Counted from the first letter of the stretch, positions 1 to 5,545 are shown. The stretch: 7,107 bases of DNA from Acidobacteriaceae bacterium (GCA_003164255.1 PLST01000365.1:1756-8862); one strand, 5' to 3'. Notes: a model not told the origin generated them from the letters alone. Translations and numbers: made by a program.

Positions 1-818
1 GCGGCAAACCCGGAGGATGCGAGGCAACGGGGCAACCCGGAACTCCATCGCTGGCGCAGACGAAGAAACGAGGAAACGGGGCGACCCGGGGAATCGTGAA
101 GCGGATGCGTCGGAAGATCAAAGGGCTGGGGCGACCCAGGACCTGATCACCGGGAGCGCTGAAGGGTGCGGGATTCGAGGCGACTCGAACCTCCACACAG
201 CAAGCGCCGCCAGAGGAGCGAAGATTCGGGGCGACCTGGAAATTCACCGCTGGCATCGCCGGAAGGTGCGGGAAGCGGGGAAACCCGAACAGCCACCAGC
301 CAGCGAGCCGAGGAAAACGAAGCTTCGGGGCAACCCGGGGATTCAACCTCGGCAAGAGCCGGAAGATCGAGAATCCGGGGCGATCCGGAGACTGATCGAG
401 AGACGGCACTGGAGGGCGAAGATTCGGGGGAACCCGGAGATTCGACGCCAGGGCCGACGAAGGATGCGAGATTCGGTGGCCACCGGAGATCCATCACCGG
501 CAAAAGCCGGAAGACGAGTGATCGGGGCAACTCGAAAGCCCGTTGGGAAGCAGCACTGGTACAGCGAATATGCGGGGCGACCCGGGTTTCTAAAGCCAGT
601 TCTGCTGAAGGATGCGAGAGTCGAGGCAACTCGAAGCTCCATCGCCGGCACGGCCTGAAGATGAAGGGAGCGGGGCGACCCGTGAACCCATCTGAGGCGC
701 AGCATGAGGAGCGAAGGCGCGGGGACGCTCGTGGATTCACCTCAGGCGGCGTTGCAGGGAGCGACTTTCGAGGCGACTCGGAGGGACTGCCCCGGGGCTG
801 AACGGACGATGCATGGTT
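1..818 (+). repeat. Degenerate tandem repeat array, 49-51 nt period, 16 complete units plus a partial one
   Basis: Distances between successive unit starts are 49, 50, 49, 51, 49, 50, 50, 49, 49, 49, 50, 49, 49, 49 and 49 nt, so spacing is held far more tightly than sequence. Each unit has three parts. The first is the GNRA hairpin (about 12 nt). The second is a segment resembling GGAGATTCATC followed by a looser second hairpin, such as CCGGC-AAAA-GCCGG in the unit at 474 and CGGC-AAGA-GCCG in the unit at 326. The third is a purine-rich tail resembling GAAGGTGCGAGATT. In several units the tail's last two bases extend the next stem to 6 bp (176, 376, 425, 769). Bases 1-27 match the second half of a unit in the right phase, so the array continues to the left. 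No two units are identical, which argues for old duplication and selection on structure. Confidence 0.85.
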
Positions 819-845
819 CGATAGACCTATCAGGTCATCAGGGTT

Positions 846-886
846 AAGACGCCAGGGGCTCCGGTCTCTGGCGTCTTCGACTTTTT
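846..886 (+). terminator. Strong rho-independent terminator closing the repeat RNA
   Basis: Left arm AAGACGCCAG (846-855) pairs perfectly with CTGGCGTCTT (868-877). Inside it the stem continues through G-U, G-C, G-U and C-G pairs to a TCCG tetraloop, giving about 14 bp. CGAC and then five Ts (882-886) follow. There is no comparable T-run on the other strand, so it acts on plus-strand transcription. It separates the repeat RNA from the rhodanese gene 113 nt downstream. Confidence 0.88.
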
Positions 887-977
887 GGGCTGTTCTTCTC
901 CGCGGCTTCCCCGCGGCCCCTCCTGTTCTTGGTCCTTCGTGTTTTCAGACACACCTGCTAAACCCCGGCGGCGCGTA

Positions 978-1006
978 AGATTGTTGCGGAGCCTCCGCAA
1001 TGATCT
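978..1006 (+). promoter_or_regulatory. Hairpin covering the ribosome binding site and start codon of the rhodanese gene
   Basis: Bases 978-989 pair with 995-1006 in a 12-bp stem containing two G-U wobbles, around the loop AGCCU (990-994). Its inner part, TTGCGGAG-C-CTCCGCAA (984-1000), is a perfect 17-bp DNA palindrome around one central C. The Shine-Dalgarno GGAG (988-991) is partly in the stem, and all three bases of the ATG (1000-1002) are paired. It could hold translation down until melted, or be a DNA operator overlapping the start. Which applies cannot be told from sequence. Confidence 0.5.
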
Positions 1007-1497
1007 CTTACCCGATGCGCAGAGCCGGCCAGTTGGTCCTCCTGGCGCTCATCTTTGTTTGTCAAATTCATCTTCAAGCGCAATTCTCCGGCGCAGCTTC
1101 CTCGGGCAGCGCGTTCTCCATTCCTCACGCGCAGTTGATGCAGCCCGAGGAGTTGAATGCCCTGCTGCGAGCGCGGGGCGTGCAAAAGCCCTTTGTGCTA
1201 CAGGTGGGTTCGCGCGTGCTTTTCGCACAGGCCCACATTCCCGGCGCCGAGTTTGCCGGCCCCGGCTCGCAACCGGCTGGCCTCCAACTGCTCCAGGACA
1301 AGGTGGCACGACTCCCGCATAAGACGTTGATTGTGCTCTATTGCGGTTGCTGCCCATGGAGCCGCTGCCCCAACGTTGGCCCCGCGTACAAGCTGCTGCT
1401 GGACCTTGGGTTCTCCAACGTCAAGGTACTCTATATTGCCGATAACTTTGGAACCAACTGGGTCGACAAGGGATTTTCAGTTGAGCAAAACCGCTAG
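1000..1497 (+). CDS. Exported rhodanese-like domain protein
   Basis: A 165-residue single-domain rhodanese homologue, a family that transfers sulfane sulfur or binds thiol and oxyanion ligands at a cysteine-containing loop. Residues 1-28 look like a signal peptide: RR at 7-8, a hydrophobic stretch at about 11-21, and likely cleavage after LQA (25-27). The domain follows from about residue 45. It has the family hallmark HIPGAEF (79-85) and the strand LIVLYC (110-115) leading into the active loop. The catalytic position is C115, but the loop is unusually cysteine-rich: C115, C117, C118 and C123 in CGCCPWSRC, where classical sulfurtransferases have one Cys and an Arg. The later part (GFSNVKVLYI, 137-146) is a typical last strand. 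The ATG start is preferred because GGAG (988-991) lies 8 nt upstream. The last codons overlap the thioredoxin gene, so the two are translationally linked. Extracytoplasmic sulfur or thiol handling is inferred from the signal peptide and the partner; the substrate is unknown. Confidence 0.85.
   Translation: MISYPMRRAGQLVLLALIFVCQIHLQAQFSGAASSGSAFSIPHAQLMQPEELNALLRARGVQKPFVLQVGSRVLFAQAHIPGAEFAGPGSQPAGLQLLQDKVARLPHKTLIVLYCGCCPWSRCPNVGPAYKLLLDLGFSNVKVLYIADNFGTNWVDKGFSVEQNR
1468..1473 (+). promoter_or_regulatory. Ribosome binding site selecting the TTG start of the TlpA-like gene
   Basis: AAGGGA lies 7 nt upstream of the in-frame TTG at 1481, inside the end of the rhodanese gene. No ATG in this frame sits at a sensible place: the one at 1331 would overlap the rhodanese gene by 167 nt. 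A GTG at 1535 is a weaker alternative with poorer upstream complementarity. Confidence 0.6.
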
Positions 1498-2038
1498 GCA
1501 CGGGCCGACGCCTTTATCTGCTGCAGCCAGGTTCGTGCTTCACGGCTTGGCTGCTTGCTGCCTGCTGGCAAGTTGTTTTGCCGTAGCAGCCCAAGCTCCA
1601 TCAGCTGCCCGTTCCCTCGTGAACAGACGCGCGCCAGAGTTCGCCCGCAAGGATCTTGCCGGCAAGAGCGTCGATCTCAAGAATTTCCGCGGCAAGGTAG
1701 TGCTGCTCAATTTCTGGGCAACGTGGTGCGCCCCGTGCCAACTTGAAATGCCGGCTTTCGCCGCATGGCAGCGCCAATACGGACCGGATGGCCTCCAGGT
1801 CATCGGCATTTCAATGGACGACGACGCGACCCCGGTCGTGGGCCTGGTAGCAAAACTCAAGCTGAACTACCCGGTCCTGATGGGCGATGCAAACCTCGGA
1901 CGCCAGTACGGCGGGGTACTGGGACTGCCCTTAACCTACCTCATCGATCGGGACGGCGTGGTGCGCGCACGGTTTCAAGGTGAAACCGATCTGAAGACCA
2001 TTGAGAGGCGCTTGCAGACGATCCTTGCGCAACCGTGA
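1481..2038 (+). CDS. TlpA/ResA-like exported thioredoxin-family disulfide reductase
   Basis: A 185-residue thioredoxin-fold protein of the TlpA/ResA/AhpC-TSA group, which hands electrons to disulfides outside the cytoplasm, for instance in cytochrome c maturation or repair of oxidised proteins. With the TTG start, residues 1-39 form a signal sequence: basic start, hydrophobic core at about 18-37. Either signal peptidase I cuts after AQA (37-39), or the lipobox LASC (29-32) makes it a lipoprotein at C32. The mature part starts with the family's APEF element (51-54) and a DL.G..VDL..F.GK region. It continues with the strand VVLLNFWATWC and the active site W82-C83-A-P-C86, then E89-M-P91 as in TlpA. 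A GISMDDD stretch follows, then the cis-proline loop GLPLTYLIDRDG near the end, as expected. It overlaps the rhodanese gene by 17 nt, so coupled translation is likely. A specific partner (cytochrome c or the rhodanese) is inference only. Confidence 0.88.
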   Translation: MSKTARHGPTPLSAAARFVLHGLAACCLLASCFAVAAQAPSAARSLVNRRAPEFARKDLAGKSVDLKNFRGKVVLLNFWATWCAPCQLEMPAFAAWQRQYGPDGLQVIGISMDDDATPVVGLVAKLKLNYPVLMGDANLGRQYGGVLGLPLTYLIDRDGVVRARFQGETDLKTIERRLQTILAQP

Positions 2039-2065
2039 GCCACCGCTCCGCCATTGCGCATGTCT

Positions 2066-3199
2066 TCAGTGCGCGTTGCCAAGAATACCCGGAAACCAAT
2101 GTATCGCGTTGTCGTGCAGGATCTTGCGCAATACGTCTTCGGGCAGGGCAAGACCCTTTGCCGTGTTGCCTTCTACGACCACAGTTTCAGTGGTTGCGAG
2201 GAAGGCCCAGTCGCGCGCGTAGGTTTGCTCCCAGGTGTCGATTTTCTCCTGCACGTGGTCGTTGGCGCCGAAGGTCAGGTCCGTGCCATAGATGAGCCGA
2301 TCCTGATACTTCATGATGAAAGCGATGGCATCAGCCCGCGGCAGCTTTGCCAGGTAGGCCATGCGCGCGGCCATGTCCACAGCGAAGTTCGGATAGCGGT
2401 CAAGATGTTGAGCGAGGAGAGGAAAGTCAGCTTCCATGCTGCCCAGGTGCGCGCCCACGACGCGCAGGCCCGGATTCTGCTCCATGATGTGATCGCGCGC
2501 CTTGAGAATCTGCTGCTTTGAAGCTGGATCAGGTTTGCCGTACATGTACCAGAAAGGGTTTTCCTGGTAATAGGAGTAATCCGGCGAGGTGGGGTCGGGC
2601 GGAGCCCATGAGCTGTCCGGATCGGCCACGTGGGCAACCAGAGTCTTGTTATGGGCGGCAATGTCCCTGTAGATCGGCGCAAGCGCGGGATCATCGGGAA
2701 GGACATAATGGCCGTTGGCATCCTTGATCTCCATGCCAATGTTCTTCCAGATCTTTACCGCGATGGCTCCCTGCTTGAAGTCCTGGTTGAGCTCGCGAAT
2801 CGCGTGGCCGGCGAAGCCCGGATTATGCATCTTGTACGGATCGATCGATGTGCAAAAGACCGCGCGACCGCCGCTCGAGCGGATAAACTCCAAAGCCTCC
2901 GACCTCTCCGACGCGAGATCGCGTTCCCCTGGGCTTTGGTCGTTGACGAGAATAATGTCGAGCAGGTGCAGATTCAACCGGTCGAGCATGGCGTTGAATG
3001 CCGGATCGCTGCGGCGAACATGCGCATGCGTATCAATCGGCTCAATCGCCGCAAAAGCCCTCAATCCCTGGGCAGTAGCGCCGGCGCTCACGCCTGAAAC
3101 AGGCGCTTGCAAATCCCCGCTTATCGCCTGGTGCTGCGGCTGCTGACCGAGCGCGACCATTCCAGCCGCAAGTATCCCTGAGAACACGAGTACTTTCAT
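2066..3199 (-). CDS. Exported amidohydrolase-2 family metal-dependent hydrolase
   Basis: A 377-residue TIM-barrel hydrolase of the amidohydrolase_2 group, whose members hydrolyse or decarboxylate small cyclic or aromatic substrates using one divalent metal. Ligands seen: DTHAH (H58 and H60) at the first strand, VAHVAD (H190), VVGAHLGS (H251) and IYGTDL (D307). K149 lies in AVKIWKN, where the family has its conserved strand. The end, ILHDNAIHWF, matches the usual closing motif. Residues 1-19 (MKVLVFSGILAAGMVALGQ) are a signal peptide, so it probably works outside the cytoplasm. The frame is open 40 codons further upstream, but the internal ATG is chosen because GGAG lies 6 nt before it and the signal peptide then starts correctly. 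It lies 77 nt downstream of the cytochrome c gene on the same strand and converges with the thioredoxin gene (27-nt gap, no clear terminator). The substrate is unknown. Confidence 0.88.
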   Translation of the reverse strand: MKVLVFSGILAAGMVALGQQPQHQAISGDLQAPVSGVSAGATAQGLRAFAAIEPIDTHAHVRRSDPAFNAMLDRLNLHLLDIILVNDQSPGERDLASERSEALEFIRSSGGRAVFCTSIDPYKMHNPGFAGHAIRELNQDFKQGAIAVKIWKNIGMEIKDANGHYVLPDDPALAPIYRDIAAHNKTLVAHVADPDSSWAPPDPTSPDYSYYQENPFWYMYGKPDPASKQQILKARDHIMEQNPGLRVVGAHLGSMEADFPLLAQHLDRYPNFAVDMAARMAYLAKLPRADAIAFIMKYQDRLIYGTDLTFGANDHVQEKIDTWEQTYARDWAFLATTETVVVEGNTAKGLALPEDVLRKILHDNAIHWFPGILGNAH

Positions 3200-3200
3200 C

Positions 3201-3245
3201 GGCAACTCCACGTTCGCGCGGTTGCCCAGCACGCTTCCCGGCAAC
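3201..3245 (-). promoter_or_regulatory. Possible alternative hairpins in the leader of the amidohydrolase gene
   Basis: Read on the minus strand, GTTGCC (3245-3240), GGCAAC (3226-3221) and GTTGCC (3206-3201) follow one another. The middle copy can pair perfectly (6 bp) with either the upstream or the downstream copy. The downstream copy sits exactly between the GGAG ribosome binding site and the ATG. This is the layout of a simple translational switch, but the arms are short and chance is a fair explanation. Confidence 0.25.
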
Positions 3246-3276
3246 TCGTCTCGGTCAGGATGAGCCGTGACAGGCT

Positions 3277-3693
3277 CTAGTGCTTCGACATTCCGCGAAG
3301 ATAAATAATCAGGTTCCACACGACGGTATCGCCAGCGCGGCCAGACGCTTCAGGAGGCATTTTCTCGCCTTTACCATTGCGGATGATGTTGAACAAATCT
3401 CCATCCGGTACGCCTGAGAGCACTTTCGGATCGGTAAAGTCAGGAATCACGACACCCATACTCTTTGCCATGTCGGTCTTGCCGTCTCCATTGTCACCAT
3501 GGCACATGGCGCAATCGATCTGGTAGATGCTTTTGGCCTTCGCCTGGGATTCGGCGGTTGGCTTTACCGGATTGGTGGCGTTTTGGGCAACCTGCGGTGC
3601 GGCCGCAGCATCTTGCGAGCCGCCTGCCAGGGCATGTGTTGGTGTAAGCGCGACTAATATAGCTGCAGAAAGAAGCAGAAACGATTTCAACAT
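3277..3693 (-). CDS. Exported small class I cytochrome c (single haem)
   Basis: A 138-residue c-type cytochrome, an electron carrier of the periplasm or outer face of the membrane. Residues 1-23 are a signal peptide (hydrophobic from L5 to about L16, cleavage likely after ALA at 21-23). A low-complexity Ala/Gln/Pro linker runs to about residue 50. The haem site is C61-A-M-C64-H65, preceded by the helix KSIYQIDC and followed by GDNGDGKTD, as in cytochrome c555/c6-like or cbb3-type CcoP-like domains. M112 in GEKMPP is the likely distal ligand, and the final helix WNLIIYLRGM is typical. The start is secure: AGGAGG (3704-3699) lies 5 nt upstream of the ATG. It is the first gene of a probable two-gene unit with the amidohydrolase. 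Its redox partner is not in the window; the TlpA-like protein across the convergent junction could serve haem attachment, but that is speculation. Confidence 0.9.
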   Translation of the reverse strand: MLKSFLLLSAAILVALTPTHALAGGSQDAAAAPQVAQNATNPVKPTAESQAKAKSIYQIDCAMCHGDNGDGKTDMAKSMGVVIPDFTDPKVLSGVPDGDLFNIIRNGKGEKMPPEASGRAGDTVVWNLIIYLRGMSKH

Positions 3694-3758
3694 AACATCC
3701 TCCTCGCAAAGAGATGTCAGAAAGGCATCAATTCGAGATTATCGAGATTCTGGCAAGG

Positions 3759-3764
3759 ATTATA
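3759..3764 (-). promoter_or_regulatory. Candidate -10 element for the cytochrome c gene
   Basis: A perfect TATAAT on the minus strand in an AT-rich patch would start transcription about 60 nt before the ATG. No good -35 hexamer is seen 16-18 nt upstream, so this is a tentative call. An 8-bp direct repeat, TCGAGATT, lies just downstream (3733-3740 and 3742-3749 on plus) and could bind a regulator. Confidence 0.35.
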
Positions 3765-3784
3765 GGCCTAATTTGCACGAAGGG

Positions 3785-3830
3785 CCATGCGGAATCACAC
3801 CGCAGATTCAATTTGCGTGCCGTCGCATGG
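3785..3830 (-). repeat. Inverted repeat in the gap between the DHA2 exporter and the cytochrome gene
   Basis: CCATGCG (3785-3791) and CGCATGG (3824-3830) are perfect 7-bp inverted arms with a 32-nt interior. The interior holds a competing smaller hairpin, GCGG-N7-CCGC (3789-3803). It lies upstream of the candidate -10 box. There is no T-run, so it is not a convincing terminator for the exporter; an operator or chance pairing is possible. Confidence 0.25.
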
Positions 3831-3897
3831 GACGTTCCCTCCGTGCTTCCCCCTTGAATTCCGGGCCCCGGGAACCGGCCGGGAATAGCGCACCGAA

Positions 3898-5532
3898 TTA
3901 GTGGATCGCCGAGGAGCCGGGCCCAGCTCCGGGCCGGTTTTTGCTTAACAGGAAGGCAAGCACCACCAGGCCCATCGACATCCACGACAGTTCCATGTAG
4001 ACATCCTGGTAGCCCTGCATTTGTGCCTGGCGGTTGAGCTGGGAATACAGGTTGGCCAGCGCCAGCCCCATGCCGTTTGAGGAGCCAAACTGCCCCCCAA
4101 AGAAGCCTGACAGCGCCTGGGTGTGCTGCTGGAACGCGATTGAACCTGCCTGCATGCCGCTCTGCAGGTGCTGCTGGTGCCATTCGGTGCGATTGGTCAC
4201 CTGTGCGTTGGTCACGGCGATCAGAATGCTGCCGCCGATATTGCGGGCAAAGTTGATCAGACCGGCCACCTGGTTGCTCTGCTCCTTGGGCATGCCCACG
4301 TACGCAGCCGTGGTGATGGAGATAAAGCAAAACGGCAGGGGAAGCATTTGCACGACGCGCAGCCAGGAGGCGGCGCCGAAGGTCATGTCGAGCGTGGTCG
4401 CCACGGCTGCGTAGCGGAACGTGATCACGAACAGACTGAAACCGATGACAGTGAGCGTACGCGCAGACACCTTTCCCGTGGCATATCCGGCCATGGGCAT
4501 CACAAACAGCAGCGCGAAACCGCCCGCCGTGAGTGCCATGCCGGAAGTGGTCGCGGTCCATCCAAGCAGTTGCTGCATATACTGCGGTTGCAGCACCGTG
4601 TTCGCATTCAACACTCCGCCCACCAGCATCATGAGGAAACAACAGATGGCGAAGTTCTTATATCGGAAGAGCTTCAGGTTCATGAGTGGATTTTTTTGTC
4701 GCCACTCCCACGCCACCAGGCAAACCATGCCGGCTATAAAGAGGAACGCGAAAAACTGGATGAAGCCTGACGAAAACCAGTCGTTCTCTTCGCCCTTGTC
4801 GAGCATGATCTGCAGCCCGCCCATGGCCACAGTCAGGAATCCCAGGCCCATGTAATCCATGTGGCGCAACTGCGATCGATCGGGCTTGATCCAGGGCGGA
4901 TCGTCCACCAGGCGCGTGACCAGAATGAAGGCCAGAATACCCACTGGAATGTTGATGAAGAAGATCCATCGCCAGGAGAAATTATCGGTGATCCAGCCGC
5001 CAAGCGTGGGGCCAATGGAGGGTGCCAGGACGGTAACCAGACCGTAGATTGAGAATGCCTGTCCGCGCTTTTGGGGTTCGAATGAGTCGGCCATGATGGC
5101 TTGGGCCATGGGCTGCATTCCGCCGCCGCCCGCTCCCTGAATGACCCTGAAGACCAGCAGCATGGGCAGCGTGGGCGCCGCGCCACAAAGGAAGCTGGCG
5201 ACAGTGAAAACCACAATGCAGAAAACAAAGAAGTTGCGCCGTCCCATCAGGCTTGACGCCCATCCGCCCAGAGGCAGGACGATGGCGTTCGCAACCAGGT
5301 AGCTGGTCAGCACCCAGGTGCCTTCATCCGTGCTGGCGCCCAGAGTGCCGGCAATATGCGGCAGAGCCACGTTGGCAATCGAGGTATCCAGTACCTCCAT
5401 GAAGGCCGCCAACGCCACCGTCATGGCGATCAGCCACGGATTCACCCTTGGCTTCCAGCCGACCTGGGGAGCCGGGGCAGGATTCTCCATGTGCCTGGCC
5501 GGGGCCGGTGATGAGGGCTGCGATTCTGACAA
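3898..5532 (-). CDS. DHA2-family MFS multidrug exporter (EmrB/QacA-like, 14 helices)
   Basis: A 544-residue proton-driven drug or toxic-compound exporter of the inner membrane, close to the usual 500-530 residues of EmrB proteins. Seen in order: helix 1 with motif D1, LDTSIANVALP (from L48, with D49); motif A, GGWASSLMGRR, in the loop before helix 3; motif B, RVIQGAGGGG (R129), in helix 4; and motif C with G174-P175 in helix 5, followed by WRWIFFINIPVG. A second half with matching helices follows. A long polar segment rich in Gln and Asn lies between helices 13 and 14, as is usual for DHA2, and the tail is KNRPGAGPGSS. TTG at 5532 is preferred to the ATG at 5490 because GAGGAG sits 7 nt before TTG and nothing useful precedes the ATG; both precede helix 1. 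No EmrA-type adaptor or TolC gene lies beside it here. It diverges from the second MFS gene. The substrate is unknown. Confidence 0.93.
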   Translation of the reverse strand: MSESQPSSPAPARHMENPAPAPQVGWKPRVNPWLIAMTVALAAFMEVLDTSIANVALPHIAGTLGASTDEGTWVLTSYLVANAIVLPLGGWASSLMGRRNFFVFCIVVFTVASFLCGAAPTLPMLLVFRVIQGAGGGGMQPMAQAIMADSFEPQKRGQAFSIYGLVTVLAPSIGPTLGGWITDNFSWRWIFFINIPVGILAFILVTRLVDDPPWIKPDRSQLRHMDYMGLGFLTVAMGGLQIMLDKGEENDWFSSGFIQFFAFLFIAGMVCLVAWEWRQKNPLMNLKLFRYKNFAICCFLMMLVGGVLNANTVLQPQYMQQLLGWTATTSGMALTAGGFALLFVMPMAGYATGKVSARTLTVIGFSLFVITFRYAAVATTLDMTFGAASWLRVVQMLPLPFCFISITTAAYVGMPKEQSNQVAGLINFARNIGGSILIAVTNAQVTNRTEWHQQHLQSGMQAGSIAFQQHTQALSGFFGGQFGSSNGMGLALANLYSQLNRQAQMQGYQDVYMELSWMSMGLVVLAFLLSKNRPGAGPGSSAIH

Positions 5533-5539
5533 CAGTTTT

Positions 5540-5545
5540 CTCCTC
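5540..5545 (-). promoter_or_regulatory. Ribosome binding site deciding the TTG start of the DHA2 exporter
   Basis: GAGGAG on the minus strand lies 7 nt before TTG (5532-5530). It is the best Shine-Dalgarno near the gene, and it would fall inside the coding region if translation began further upstream in the open frame. Confidence 0.6.

Larger units (their letters stand above)
1..886 (+). ncRNA. 3' part of a large structured RNA built from tandem GNRA-hairpin units, ending in an intrinsic terminator
   Basis: I do not recognise this as a named RNA family. Seen: 16 evenly spaced hairpins, each a 4-bp stem closing a tetraloop, starting at 28, 77, 127, 176, 227, 276, 326, 376, 425, 474, 523, 573, 622, 671, 720 and 769. 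Loops are GCGA, GCAA, GAAA or GGAA in 14 of 16. Stems show paired changes: CGAG/CTCG at 176, 622 and 769; UGGG/CCCA at 127; CGGU/ACCG at 474. G-U wobbles occur at 227, 376, 523 and 720. On the minus strand those wobbles would be A-C mismatches and the loops would not be GNRA, so the RNA is read from the plus strand. The block ends at a strong terminator (846-886), so the 3' end is probably here; the 5' end lies outside the window. A further hairpin, GATA-GACC-UAUC (820-831), sits where a 17th unit would begin; it competes with GACCU-AUC-AGGUC (824-836). Inferred: a scaffold, a protein- or metal-binding RNA, or a sponge. No function can be assigned. Confidence 0.72.

Noticed and set aside
17..801. 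Long open frames on both strands through the repeat block (213, 211, 197 and 120 codons)
   Set aside because: The repeat period of 49-50 nt is not a multiple of three, so each unit would be read in a different frame. Several frames on both strands are open at once because stop codons are rare in this GC- and purine-rich sequence, and the products are Arg/Gly/Ser-rich with no recognisable domain. Conservation follows RNA stems, not codons.
1..831. CRISPR array
   Set aside because: No identical repeats separated by unique spacers; all units are degenerate over their full length, the conserved part is only about 12 nt, and no cas gene is in the window.
900..916. CCGCGG-N5-CCGCGG hairpin as a second terminator or riboswitch
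   Set aside because: Six-base self-complementary GC boxes are expected by chance at this base composition, with no T-run and no supporting structure around it.
885..1322. 145-codon plus-strand frame overlapping the rhodanese gene
   Set aside because: It overlaps a well-supported gene in another frame, starts within the terminator region, and shows no domain.
3200..3319. N-terminal extension of the amidohydrolase to 3319
   Set aside because: It would overlap the end of the cytochrome gene and place the signal peptide internally; the ATG at 3199 has a proper ribosome binding site and begins the signal peptide.
3838..3890. GC-rich CCGG clusters after the DHA2 gene as its terminator
   Set aside because: The pairing is imperfect and no T-run follows on the minus strand.
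3728..4642. 304-codon minus-strand frame
   Set aside because: It lies largely inside the DHA2 exporter gene in another frame; the His/Gly/Arg-rich composition is that of an out-of-frame shadow.
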